A stretch of DNA of 43,078 nucleotides from Rhizophlyctis rosea (taxonomy: Eukaryota; Chytridiomycota; Chytridiomycetes; Rhizophlyctidales; Rhizophlyctidaceae): assembly GCA_027596075.1 (NCBI GenBank), contig JADGJC010000325.1, positions 1 through 43,078 of the forward strand, given 5' to 3'. The notes under the pieces are model-generated. The model was not told where the DNA came from and did no database searches. It worked only from the letters and a program-made list of their open reading frames with translations. Each line of letters opens with the position of its first letter. The stretch's first letter is position 1. This document shows positions 1-11,939 of this stretch, piece by piece. A program made the position numbers and the translations under genes.

Positions 1-80
1 GGAGTGTGAAAGGGGGAAGAGGGAGGCGGGAGGGAGAAGGAGGCGGGGAGGGGTGGAGGGGTGGAGGGGGAGGCGGGCAG
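1..80. repeat. G/A-rich low-complexity tract
   Basis: The first 80 bases are almost entirely G and A, in runs of GGAGG, GGGAG and GGCGGG. This tract sits just 5' of, or inside the upstream intron of, the FAD oxidase gene. Several closely spaced G-runs could fold as a G-quadruplex (inference). An ATG occurs at 61, but the peptide read from this tract is not like the family, so I do not treat the tract as coding. Confidence 0.6.
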
Positions 81-1814
81 TCTTGTGTACTGTCGGGTGT
101 TTTGTCTTAAGTCGGTAACCATCATTCTAACACCTCTTCGTATTAAAATCGCAGCCTCCGACCCACACCCCAACGACCCACATCTCATTCTTCCGAACGA
201 CTCCCTCTACCCCGCCGAAAAACAAGGCTTCCAACAACGCGTTCCCCGTAACCCTTACGCAATCTACTACCCCCGGTCCTACACCGCCGTCCAATTCGCT
301 GTGGACTGCGCGAGACTTTATAACGTCCCTATCGTCCCACGAGGCGGTGGTCACTCCTACGAAGCTCTAAGCTCCCTTACAAACGGTCTTGTAATTGACG
401 TCTTATATCTAAACTCCGTCCTAAGCGTTGTGAGCGGTGACGACGGGAACGGTATCGCAACAGTTCAAGCGGGCATTCGCTTGGGACCACTCTACACAAC
501 ACTTTGGAAGAAGGGAGAGTGGACGTTCAATGGGGGGACGTGTCCGAATGTTGGATTGGCGGGACATGTTAGTAGTGGGGGATGGGGGTTGCAGGGGAGG
601 AAGTATGCGTTGGCTGCGGATAGGGTGGTGGGGATGAAGGTTGTTTTGGCGAATGGGAATCTAGTGACCGTTGATGCCAATAGTAATAGCGACCTTTTCT
701 GGGCTTTGAGAGGGGGTGGGGCGGGGAGTTTCGGAGTCATCGTCGAATTTCAGTTGAAGGTGTTCAAGGTGGGTGGTTGTTTGTCGCCGGCGGGATTGGA
801 GGCCGGGGTGGCCGGTGTGGCTTGTTTGTTTACTTCGTTTTGTTTACTTCATTTGTTTACATCTCCTATCACACAGATGCCAACCTCAACCATGCTCGCC
901 ATAGAATGGAACCAATCCTCCATCCCCACCATCATGGACCGCTGGCTAAAATGGGGCGCCACAGCACCTCGCGAACTCTCCATGCAAATGTGGACCGACA
1001 AAGATTGGGGAAGTTTCATGACCCGCGGGCATTACCTCGGTTCTCTCTCCTCGTTGCAAAGTCTTATCAACGCGTCAGGCTTGTTGCAAAATGCTACAAG
1101 GGTAGTGATGACAGACAAGTGTGATGGACTTGGGACGAGGTTGTTTGCGTGGGGGGAGTATACGTGTAGTGATTATTCGCAGTTGTTGCCGGGTGGGAGG
1201 GATACGAATGAGGGGAAGTTCAAGTGAGTTGCTGTCCACGTCCTCTAAGTCTGACCTATAGTCCTCTGAAAGCTGACTCAAACTGCACCCTCCCGCAACT
1301 TTAGATCCGGCTACCTCTCCGCCCCCCTCCCCGCCTCGGGGTACCTCGCCATCCAATCATACCTTAAATCCGCTCCGGCAGGATCGTCTTTCCAATTCAA
1401 AGTCTATGGCTCGAATTCCGCTATGACGGATTACGCTGATACGGATTTGCCGTTCCCGAATCGGCAGAATACACTGGCGCATATGGAGTTCTTCGTCCCC
1501 GTCAAGGCGTCGGATCCGTTGGATCACCCTAATTACAAATGGCTGAATGACTTCTATAATGCGCTTAAGCCGTGGATGAATGGGAGGGCGTATCAGGTAT
1601 GGCTGGATTAGGTTGTCAAACTTTCGTTCCTTTTCGGATGATTGATGCGTTTTGGTTTTTTGATTCCTTTTAGGGTTATACCGATTTGTTTTTGGGAGGT
1701 GGGTACGGAACGGCGTATTGGGGACCGAACTTTGCGCGATTGGTGCAGATCAAGAATAAATATGATGCGGGCAATGTGTTTAGGCCGGAGCAGGGTATTC
1801 CGTTGACTATTTAG
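61..1814 (+). CDS. FAD-linked oxidase, berberine-bridge-enzyme type (5' partial, 4 visible exons)
   Basis: Flavoprotein of the FAD-binding-4/BBE family, which oxidises sugars, oligosaccharides or secondary metabolites and reduces O2; fungal members are usually secreted. Visible exons are about 155-768, 877-1223, 1305-1596 and 1674-1814, with GT-AG introns of 108, 81 and 77 bases, giving about 464 codons. The PP-loop RGGGHSYE supplies the His (codon 352) that normally carries FAD. GTCPNVG supplies the Cys (codon 541) that forms the second covalent link in bicovalent relatives such as glucooligosaccharide oxidase. The C-terminus has the BBE box ([15 protein letters not shown]). An acceptor near 154 with a CTAAC branch site suggests that the first exon, with start codon and any signal peptide, lies upstream. 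The frame is open from 61, but residues before about 155 are not credible. Substrate unknown. Confidence 0.9.
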
Positions 1815-4734
1815 AGACGCCGTTGAGGTTTAGTGTCGTATAAATTGTCAATAGAATGACAATATTGAATTTATCAGTGTCAACGGCTTCATAGCGCATT
1901 GCACCGCGGCTTGATAGTGGTGAGGACTCGGGACTCCAGACGGTACAGAGAGACTGGCTTGAATAGAGGATTCATGCCGCTCAATACTTTGCCGTACACA
2001 CTTGCTTTTTCCGTCTGATCAGGCACAAGACACCAGCACACAGCCCAGTCCTTTCCAAGGCTCAAGAATGAATGGATCAGAAGGGCCCATTTGATTGAAC
2101 ACCGGTTAAGTGTTGTGACATGCAGTCCGGCTGCTGTTTCCCTCAGCGGATAGAGAAGATGGACTAAAGATCAAAGATATGTTTCGGACACATCCGTAGA
2201 AGTAGAGCTCTGGAGTGAAGTCGGAGTATGGAAATCGGGACTTGCCCTGATGAATGCGCAGTGTGGTGAAAGAAGTCTAGAACACACCTTCACCATGCTG
2301 TACGGGTTTGCCATCTTTCTTTTGTGATGTGATTGTTCTTGGACATACCCCACCGTCATAGCATGCTGTGCATAGTGGCGCAGTAAATGTAAAATGTTGC
2401 CATCACGAGCTTGGGAAGACCGGTATCGCGACGCTCGTAAATTTACGCTTGTCAATGATTTCACTGGTCTATTTTTGCTGCAGGAATACGCAGCAAAGTG
2501 GTGCTGCTCTCGGTGATGGAGCACAAAAATTGAGGAACTCTGGATGTTTATTTGCTATGATTTACTCCGAAGTACAACATCGCAAAGAGGTTGCCTCCCA
2601 TATCTGCCTTTTATTGGTGCACAGTTTTAATTGCTGATCATTGACGTTGTGATAATGGTTGCGAAGTGTCGGAAGGGATGAAACGCGGTGCTGCTGCCAA
2701 GCAGTCGGGGGCGCTGCAACAAAAACAAAACATGAACAGAGTTTTGAAAACATCAATCGCATCATGTGCAACCATGCTTGTTGCATCTCCAGATATCTCT
2801 GCGCAGTTGATATGGGCGATTCGGTTGGGTTACGGCCACACAAGAAACCCATGTATTGCGTGCGTGGGTCTTGAACTCCAAATTCCTTTTCCTGTCGTGG
2901 CAATGGCATGTCCGTCTATGTTCGCAGTGTCCCGACATCACGCTATTTTTGCATTTGATGCCCTTTGTTTGTGGAGGCGTCACCTGGCAGGTATTTCTAA
3001 CGGATAACTTGACACTCCATGACCTGCATACACAAGAATATATGTAACAGATCCCACTCCCCAAACACCGAGTTTGCTTGGCATGGTTGGTAAAACGGCC
3101 AATAGGCGAATAGGGCCTATGTCAGACATGAGAAGTGCCGTAACCCAATTTTGCGGCCGCACTCTGTGCATCTGTTATGTGGTCTTACCCCTTTCATGTG
3201 GGTCGCTTGCAAAGTTGGCAAGTTTGACATTGCTCTCATGCCCGAACTGACCAATTTGCCCCAACGGGTCGAGTTGTTCACCACATAGCATGTTGTGCAT
3301 GTCCTCGCGTCAATATTGGCACAACTTGGGTTGATTTAGGCACATCAGTAATGTTACAATCCATCTTTTGCCTTTGATCGGATAGCAGTGATCGTTTTTG
3401 TGTTTTGCATGTGGATTTGATGTTGACGGTGTCGGAGGAAAGCTAAACTTTTCCACTTTGGAAGCAAGACTGAGAAAAGGCCGATAGAATAGTTGATACG
3501 ATTGAAACCAGATTCATGTTCAATTTTGAAACCCAATCCATTGGTGGCACATCTTAGAAACTGTATGGTTGCAGCAGGTCTGGACCATTCGGTGATTGAC
3601 GGCTTCAAGTTCACAAAGATGCGGCAATTTTGGACGAACAGATCCGTGTTACGTTCGAAGAAGGCAAGTATTGAATGTACTCATTTCCGGAAGGGTGTTC
3701 AGGCTCTTGAAAGCAGTATCAGAAAACTCAACGTGAGCTTTTTGGCAAATTGAGTTGGTGGTCGACAGATTGCGCTTGCACCCGGAAAACGATTCTTTTT
3801 TCGAAATGTGGCTTGATACCGGGTTGTTTTCTCCATTATGTTCTTCATCAATGAGAAGAAACGGGCACAATGTGTATAAGGTATAAGGCATCAAGCTTTT
3901 GCCCATTTGTCGAGGCAGAGAGCGCAACAGAGTCGCAAGCTGATCCGTGGAAGGCCTCCTAGTCCACCGAGGAACATATTGAAGCTTAGGTGTTTCGCGC
4001 ATGACTGCAATGTGTTATGCAAATCAGTAGGCCTGACGAAATGATGGCGCAATCATTCACGAAGCTTCAATGTAGGTTCAGCGTTCAGGAATGCCCTGTG
4101 GAAGACTCCATCCGCTCAGGGTGTTGGGGAACCATGGCCGGATCTGCCATGGCGGGACAATCCTTATTTCTAGGCCTCCAACTGTTCCTCTAGAGATTAT
4201 GAGTGTTCCACGAAGCTTCAAATGTAGACCTCTAGCACGCCTCTCCATTTAAATCCTTCAACCTCATTTTTTCAACAGTACATCAAGGCAGCGCAAGTCG
4301 GTCAACGCAACCACTAACCCGTGGCGTACAGCGGCACGGGCCCGCAGTCGTACGACCGTGCCTTCAAGCCTCTCGATCTCTTGTGTTCGGTTGCCAACTG
4401 CCGTTGTTTGGCTGAAAAATTTCAAAGTTTCCACCTATTTCTTGAGGTTGAGTTCAAGGTGTGCCTCATCTAATAACCGAACGCCAATCCGTGAACGGTC
4501 ACACTCCTGAGGAAGTGCAAGTTTGTCTCGATGTTCCAAACCTTCATTTCCGGATAACGTAGATCTCCGCAAGCTGCTCGCCGTTGTGTTGTTATTGAAC
4601 GGTATAGTACGAGCATAAGAAAGCCCAAAATTGCACGGTCCAATCTTTTGAGATCACCAATTCCCCATTCTGTGGACCAGCAGGTCATCTGCCCCTTGCC
4701 GACACGTTTCCTTTGACGACCGCCGCTATCCCTT
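1815..4734. other. Long intergenic stretch, no recognised gene
   Basis: About 2.9 kb between the oxidase and the TIR-like gene. Reading frames on both strands are under 120 residues and overlap one another, and none shows a domain I recognise. One plus-strand frame (3493-3753, 86 codons) reads somewhat like protein but has no visible partner exons. No tRNA or clear repeat was seen. It may hold decayed sequence plus the promoter of the next gene. Confidence 0.5.
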
Positions 4735-7167
4735 ATGCCAAATTTTGCCAAATCCGCTTTGCGAAATGCTGCATCAGACGTCAACCCCCGCGCAGTTCGT
4801 CTCTCGCTCTTTAGAGGTCCCCTCCCGCTTCTGGGCGTGGGACTAACTTTCTTCCACCGCTTCATTGACGAATGCGGTGGACGAGAGAAGCTTCGCGGTC
4901 TGACGACGCAAAACGTTTGCGATAAATTTGTGAAACCTCGCACACAGAGCACGGCCTCCTTGTCATTATGTGACTGTCTCGCGAGTGAAAGTTCAAAAAT
5001 GGTGCGCCGCGCCAATTGGTTCATCAGCCACTCCTGGCAATACAAGTTTATAGATGTAGTAGATGCTATCGAAGCATTTTTCGAGGACAAAGAGGCAGAT
5101 GATGTAGTAATATGGATAGACTTGTTTTCTTTACCACAGCATGAAAGGATGCTGATTGAAGCGGAATGGTTGCAAACCGTCTTCCGTGAGTCCATCTGGA
5201 ACATGCAGAACGTCCTCATGATCCTATCGCCCTGGAACCGTCCCATCACCCTCACACGTGCCTGGTGCATCTTCGAACTATGGTCTTGTGCATCAACCAA
5301 CTCCAATTTCAACGTTGCGTTTCCGCCGACGGAGAAAGAGATCGCCTGCGACTCTCTAGTACACAGTCCTGAAGTCTTCCTTCAAGCATGTCAATCCGTC
5401 GATTCAAACCAAGTTGGTGCTTCCGATCCGGATGACCTCAACGCTCTCGAGGCAGCAATGGAATTGATTGGCTCCAGCCTACTCAACGCCATCGTCTCCA
5501 CAGTTCTTCTTGAGTGGGTAGTCAAAGAAGTGGAGTCCAGATTTCGACTGACAGCCACGGTCCAAGATCAAATCGAACTTGCATGGTGGCTTTTCCACTT
5601 AGCGGCCGCCTACAAAAGTCAAGGTCTATACGAAAAGGCGGAAGCGGCCATACTCGATTGTTATGATCGGAGGAAACATCTCCTTGGCGAGCACGATACA
5701 GCCACATCGAAAGCCTTAGCGGAATTGCAGCGTTTGCGTGATTCTACCGAGCGAGTCATTCCGTTGCTGCGTCGTTTATCCCATGAGCAATTAGTGGTAC
5801 CACCACTTGTAATCGAGTGCGTTGGCGAAGAGGAACAGCAACAGGGGAAGGTTCATACGGTTTGTTTTCCTTACAAGCGCCAGCATATGCTGCAAAAAGC
5901 AAGCTTCCAATCTCAATGGGCTGTCGTTAAATCAGATTCCAAGACTTGGCTTTGTTATGGCTTTTGCTGTTCTCAAATTCTTCGTTTCGATTGGGTTCAA
6001 GGCATACTATATTTACGCCGAAAACTCAGAGTTAACGACGTTGACCGCACCCGGCCTCAAAAGTGTGCAAAGGCGAGTTCAACTCAGGTACGCCGAAGGC
6101 GACGGACGTATTTGTTCGTTGGTTGATGACGATTCTTATAGTTATGATGGACTATTTATGGCGGGCCAGCTCCTCCTTCTGATGAGCACCTGGAGAGCTG
6201 TGTGGTAAGTGTTTCAGCCATTGAAATATTGCGGCACTATCTATAGAATTGCTGATTGAGCAAGTTTTCAACAGGGCGAAGCACACCCTGTTCTTTGCAT
6301 TGCTCGTACCATACACCTTGATCCAGATCGTTCATTTGTCTGTGCAGTACGCAAGCATGGAGAGGTTGATGCAAGATCTTGATCTCCAAAGTCCAATTCG
6401 AATGGTCTTTACTCAGGTGAGTCAAACTGCCAAAGTTTGCCCCATCAGGCTTGGCCATTTTATAACCGAATGGTGAAATAGGGAGTTGTAACGGGCATCG
6501 AAATTCTTTATGGTATCATTCTATGTCGGCTCTGTTGGAAGTATTGGCAAGCATTTGGCTGGCGGTTGAATGGGTACGTTTCCGACTGGAGTTGGTTGCA
6601 AATCATAGTTTTCCGCTGACGCGCCGCTCAGAAAACGCAGAAATCCTGAATCTGAGAGAATTGAGAGCAGACATCTGCTGTCACTTTGTCGGCGTTCCAT
6701 GCCATTCTGTCTCCTGGTTTTCGAGTTGATGCTGATCATGTCAAACGACTCTTGGGAAGGCACATTTGCTCTGATCTTACAATTCGCTGGGATCTTCCCA
6801 GTTTGTGCGTTTCTGATTATGCTATTGACTGGCACGCCTGGCAAAAAGAGCATGTCGTTTTATGTTGCGCTTTGTCTGATCAGTATACCATTCCTTATAT
6901 ATGAACTCATACACATATGGCAACCTCAGTGAGTCATTTGTAGTCATCTGTACGAGGATGCATGGATTATTCATGTACTTTTTCTGAGGATCTAGGAATC
7001 GAGACCTATATCGGTATTCAGATGCTGAATTGGCTGTATTTGGGTCATCTTCTATCCTCCTATTGATACTGTGCGTTGTTTTCGCTCGCCAGATCAGCGT
7101 GCGTAGGGGGTGGCTCAAGCCGTTTAGTTGGTTGGATGTATGGGATTGGGCGATAAAGAAACTGTAG
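4735..7167 (+). CDS. TIR-like / TPR / multi-transmembrane protein (6 exons, 698 aa predicted)
   Basis: Proposed exons are 4735-5859, 5936-6204, 6275-6416, 6482-6573, 6632-6928 and 6996-7167. All introns are GT-AG, 58-76 bases, and the frame closes exactly at TAG. Residues about 60-260 form the TIR-like domain seen in chytrid and oomycete proteins: FISHSW at 96-101, then VIWIDLFS, VLMILSPWNRP and TRAWCIFELW. Residues about 279-340 look like a kinesin-light-chain TPR (YKSQGLYEKAEAAI, LLGEHDTAT). From residue 376 on there are seven or eight hydrophobic helices, near 379-399, 447-462, 468-489, 513-531, 566-580, 586-608, 617-639 and 655-672, ending in a basic tail. E181 in WCIFEL sits where TIR NADases keep their catalytic Glu. 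Introns 2-5 have good signals. Intron 1 (5860-5935, GTTTGT donor) is the weakest, so the membrane part could instead be a separate gene starting at 5951. Function is not known; membrane-anchored TIR signalling is inference. Confidence 0.72.
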
Positions 7168-8900
7168 ATGCTGGCCGGTGATATTCGGGATAGCTCTGTA
7201 TCAACCAGTCTATGTGCTTGGATACAATCCTCAACATCAGGTTCCTATATCAGATAGCATGATGCGAAACCAATTGCACGGTGTTATGACAGCCGGTCAT
7301 CAAGGAAGATTCGTTCGGGCCTTGATCGGTTCGGTGGTACTCCTGAAACTTCGACACATTTCTACGTGATGGAAACCGAACCGATGAAGCACATCGATTT
7401 GCAAGCGACACGGCACAAACCATCTGAGGGCCGGAAGTATCACTGAGTTCCTTGTCGTACGTGTCTGCGATAAAGTCGATATGGCGTTTCGTTCTTTCCT
7501 GGGCAATGTCATCATGAACGTAGATGAGCGCACATTTTGCAATTAGCTCTTGTCCGTATATCTTTACCCCCATTGATTGATTCAAAATCAGAAGACAAAA
7601 GAGCAGCGTGCATCTTCATGTCACTATGCCGTTTCAATGGGGAAGCGCTCCAGGGTTGCCAGCGCACAGCGCCATCGCGGCTGGTCGGATGTCGAAGTCG
7701 ATTATATGTCTCTGTGGCACTCCTCCCACCTACGATAAACACCTCCCGGAAATCAGGATTCTCGCAGTTCGTGATGGAAGGGAGTTGTACACATGAGAAG
7801 CGATAAGCAGGATAGGGTTATCGATGAACTACAGTAACATACCGCTCTGATTCGTCTTTAGTTGGGTTGAATACGATCCTATGACCGACACGAAGCTTGG
7901 GCACCATGACCACAACCAGTTTCAATCAACGAAAACCAAGGAAGTGTGCCGGACATCACATAGCATGGATAATGTCGTGATATGGCTTGCGTCACTTGGC
8001 CAGTGTGCGCTGTCCGTTACGGGCGATGACTGCGGTATTTTTCGCTACTCCAATGCTGTGCTGGAGGAGAGGGTTGGTGTCAAAGGATTTCAGCATCGGG
8101 CCTCAGGCAATGTCTCGCCTCACCGTACAAGTTCGTCGGATCGGTCCAGTGGGAGTGCAATTCCGCTCTCTTCGATGTTTAGAGATACCCCTCCTTTTGA
8201 AATCGAATTGTCCAGAATATTGTGTGGTTATGTGCCTGTGGGTTGTAAACAAAGCGATACAACGCAAAGAAGATATTCGGATCCGCAAGCCGCAGGGATA
8301 TAAGCTCCTACCACATATGACGAGCAAAGTTGTATAGTTCATATGAAGAGCTTTTCCCTGCATACCTGATACGCAGAAGCCCCGAAGGAGCGATGCAGCG
8401 GAAGACCTTGGCGGGACTCGGAGTGGTGTTGCTCCTAGAACGCCCCCAGTATTTTATCTTCTTTAGTTGATGCGCATTGGGCTTCAGATGTTCTACCCAT
8501 CAATGCTCCTCTCACAGGACTGATTCATCTCAATTAAGTATGAAACCAGGCATGTCATAGTACCCAATAGCTCAATAAGGAACAAAAGCGCCGTCTTGAA
8601 TCATGGCTCAAGGAAATCTTAGTATGCTTTCGTCAGCCGAATTGATCACTAGCTCCTTGTGGCGGCAAAGAAAAGTATCAAAGCTTGGGGATATACAACA
8701 TGGGCTGCATAGCCCACTGACACCGCTCATCACTTTGCGATAGCATAGTCCGGTCCGGTTCCACGGACAATATAGAATGGGTGTACCGGCCATCCTCAAG
8801 ACCATTTTGCCTTCTGATATGCCGTTTGGCGTTGTTCGTCCCGATCGAAATACAAGGTGACGACAGTGCTGGATGCTTCTTCACCACGGTAGGACGTGAA
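7168..8900. other. No confident gene; possible membrane-protein exon remnants
   Basis: Plus-strand frames at 7178-7369 and 7987-8337 have hydrophobic stretches and basic tails (for example a segment ending CLWVVNKAIQRKEDIRI near 8215-8280) that resemble the end of a membrane domain. I could not link them by splice sites to each other or to the preceding gene. Minus-strand frames at 7250-7742 also read partly like protein. I treat the stretch as unassigned, possibly decayed copies of a membrane-protein gene. Confidence 0.3.
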
Positions 8901-10900
8901 TGGTAGGTTTATTGGGCAGGGAACATGTGTGTTATCTCCGTAGGAACCCGGAAACTAGTGTGCAGCAACCTGTAATTGGTTTACAAGAGACGTCATCATG
9001 ACTGTTAGCAGACCAGTATTGGTGCGATTTTCAATTACATGGTCCTCCCGCAGTTGCGTCGCAGCATCACTTTTTGTTATCAGATATTTCTGCAAAAATA
9101 GTGCTGCTCTCGTTTATAGCTCGCAATGCGCCAACTACTGCTTGTTCATGCTTCACGTGTTGAACTGCAACAATACAACGATATTCCTTAGTATATGTGC
9201 ATATCCTATGACCACTGATAGTATAGTTTTCCCGTTTTTGACAGCGGATGATTTGCAAAGGTGTTGCGAGGTGTTGGATAGATCATTATGCAGTCACCTT
9301 GCTGAGCAGCTGCGGCGCGGCGACACAAAGAATTTTGAGTAGACGTTTGAAAACATTGGGGAGATGATGTCAAATCATACCTTTTGTAATCTGTACGGAA
9401 CGGTGCGAGGTGCGGTTTGATCAAGTGGAATGGATTGATGTCACACGGCTTGCACTGCCGGTATGATGAGAAAAAAGCTTCAATTGAAAGCCTTTGTAGG
9501 GCACTGACCGACATCACACGGCCAGTCAGCCGTATTCCAGCGGCGCCCATTCCGATCGATCTATCGAAAGGTATACCACCATACGCCTCAGCTTTTCAAC
9601 GCCGATATGGATGTACGCCTTTCCGGAACGTGAGATTTTCCGTTTGAGGTTGGAGATCAGTACATATAGCCCAACACCCGGCGGAAGCTGATTGCTAGGA
9701 CCGTGCCATGAGGGGTGTTGGATCGATTTTTTTGAACCAGCGTCATGACAATAGGATGAACCAGGGCTGGGGCACGGTGAACAGGTGAGAAGGACATCTG
9801 TTCTCCCCAGGGGGTAGGAATGGAATGGGATGCACCCATTTCCTTTCACAACGTTTCCAGACTGGCGGCGACTGTAACAGCAAGTGACGTGATCAGCGCC
9901 TGCCTGCAAATCTTGAATCTGTTTTTTAGGTCGTTCCCTTTTGGCCTGCTTATACTGACAGGCGGCATACTTTGGAGACGCATCGACTGGCGAGAAATAT
10001 AGAGGTAAATTGAAATAGAGGGCCTGCCGCCAAAAAGCCAATTCATCTAACATACTCAATCCGGAGGCCGCTCTCGCTACGGTATTCTGCGGCTTCAGTA
10101 CGCCAGTCTGTATCAGCTTCATTGCCATGTTCGTGTTAGCAAATTGTAACAATCTGCGCTCGTCCGCTACCGGTCGCAACATATCCGTTCATCATTGGAC
10201 TGTTTCAACATCAGGCCTTCCCTTACATCCAATATGGTCTGCGTTGGAGCTTACCCGGCAGTTGTTCTCCGCGAACGAGTTGAGTCCATCGTCTCCACAT
10301 GTATGCTTGGGTGTTGTAAGTCAGGTTGAGGCTTGCAAACAAACATACTCAATCGAGACAGGAAGTGGACGGTGCGGAATGATTTGCGTCCTTCCATAGC
10401 TTGTGCATTGCTCAGTAGAAGGTGACGGAACCAAACAGTGTTTTGCCGAACCCATTTTGCTTTGTGCATGTACTCGGATCGAAGACGGGCATCACTACCT
10501 GATTTTCCAGTTCGCATCGGCAGTGGTGTAGATCCATGATTTACGATCTACTGCCGGTTGTTCGATCGGACACCCATGTTTCACTGAAGACACACATCCA
10601 TGAGTGCTGGACATAGCTTTGGTCAACAGCGTGGGACCTTGGATCTGATATCCTCCCCGAAAGCGATTAAGATCGCTTTTTGTTGGACGGTGGCAGGAAG
10701 ATTGACATTCTGGATGTGACAGACGGAAATGGGACAACAACTTCAAGGTACATGATGCTTGCTCCACGAATTAAGCACCGCGCGCCCAGATGTGAGCCAT
10801 TCTTCATTCATCGTCAAGACCGGCATCCCAGCCTGACGTCTCATCGCGGAAACTCGAGCATTTCCCCGTCCCGGCTGGAGGCGTCCAGTCGATCAAATGT
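8901..10900. other. Unassigned stretch with a 218-codon minus-strand frame
   Basis: The longest open frame is on the minus strand, 10182-9526. It opens with a plausible soluble stretch (LDELAFWRQALYFNLPLYF) and then becomes Ser/Pro/Cys-rich, which looks like read-through of an intron. Further minus-strand pieces at 9550-9206 and 9258-9067 could be exons: a GTATG donor near 9382 is followed by CGCAG about 65 bases on. No family is recognisable and I cannot assemble a complete gene. Confidence 0.25.
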
Positions 10901-10949
10901 CAACATATACTGCAAAAACATTCTGACTGAGATTGAGGACATGAAAACC

Positions 10950-11150
10950 AGAATCACTCACCTCGTAACTTCAGGGATTCCCAGTCCGCCAGTCGTAACG
11001 CTGATGATCGCAAGAATCACGGGCCCGCATTCCCACCCTCATTTCTGAGCGTTTGACATGTCAACCCTGCCAATCCGCAGAACGCCATTGAAGAACAAAG
11101 AGAAAAATGAAAACGTCACCAACGGTGCAGAGATGACCGCAAGAGGTCAG
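10950..11150 (-). other. Two adjacent minus-strand membrane-helix exon candidates
   Basis: Read on the minus strand, about 11143-11070 encodes a strongly hydrophobic segment (AVISAPLVTFSFFSLFF, then NGVLRIG). About 11035-10963 encodes another (CGPVILAIISVTTGGLGIP), which ends at a consensus GTGAGT donor. They lie in different frames with only about 30 bases between them. They are therefore either exons of an intron-rich membrane protein with unusually short gaps, or parts of a pseudogene. No start or stop could be assigned. Confidence 0.3.
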
Positions 11151-11939
11151 GCCATACCTTTGAGAGACGAGAATCGAAACCGTGACTGCGCTCAGCGAAT
11201 GAAACTCTTCTGCAGTTCATTCATTTCAACTTGCGAGATTTGGGATATGTTGAAGAGCACCTCCATGCCCCGCAGTTAGATGGTGTTGCTATCAATCTGC
11301 ATCCCGCACAAGCCAGTACACAATTGACATCTATATGGCATTTTGAGTGCTTTCCAATACTTCCAATCCCCCAACATGATTAGTAGACTGAAATCTTCCG
11401 GATTGTTTGCGACAATGCTACCTTCAGCAGAGCGCAGCAAACAAAAAAGGAGCGATGGAGATGAGATTCCCATACATATGGCACAATGTAACATCCGCAA
11501 ATGCAGCAGGTCGGTTGCGCTCCCATGCCGGGATGTGGCAGTTCAATTGCCGTATCCATATGCAGGCCAAAGTTGAAACCGACACTTGTGAATATTCTTT
11601 TTGGAAGTTCATAAAGCTCCACGGGTTCCGGGAAAGGTTGAGACGACGGGTTGTTCATCTCTTTCCGATGTTTCGGAACATCCCATTCGATGGAAGCATC
11701 ATCGCTGCATATATAATGTGTGGAGTAATATTGTCCGCGGTAGCAGCCGGCCTTCATTGATGAGCTGGATGAGGCCGTGAATGTGTGGCTGTATGGTATG
11801 CGCGATATTCTTTTTCTTTTTTATGCTTTTGCGATTCACCTTGAAATGAACATCTGCAAAGTTGGTATTGTTGTTCAGACATCGACGTTAATAACCAATT
11901 AGTGACGCACGTTTGCATTATCAAGTTCAGTTTGCTCAA

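Noticed and set aside
4470..5312. 280-codon minus-strand frame
   Set aside because: It lies opposite the TIR-like exon, whose motifs are clear, and its own sequence has no recognisable pattern.
7881..8337. Overlapping 140- and 116-codon plus frames as a gene
   Set aside because: The two frames overlap in different phases, neither has a domain, and no splice chain links them to neighbours. Noted only as a possible remnant.
9526..10182. 218-codon minus frame as a complete gene
   Set aside because: Only its first third reads like protein; the rest is compositionally like intron read-through, and no homologous motif is seen.
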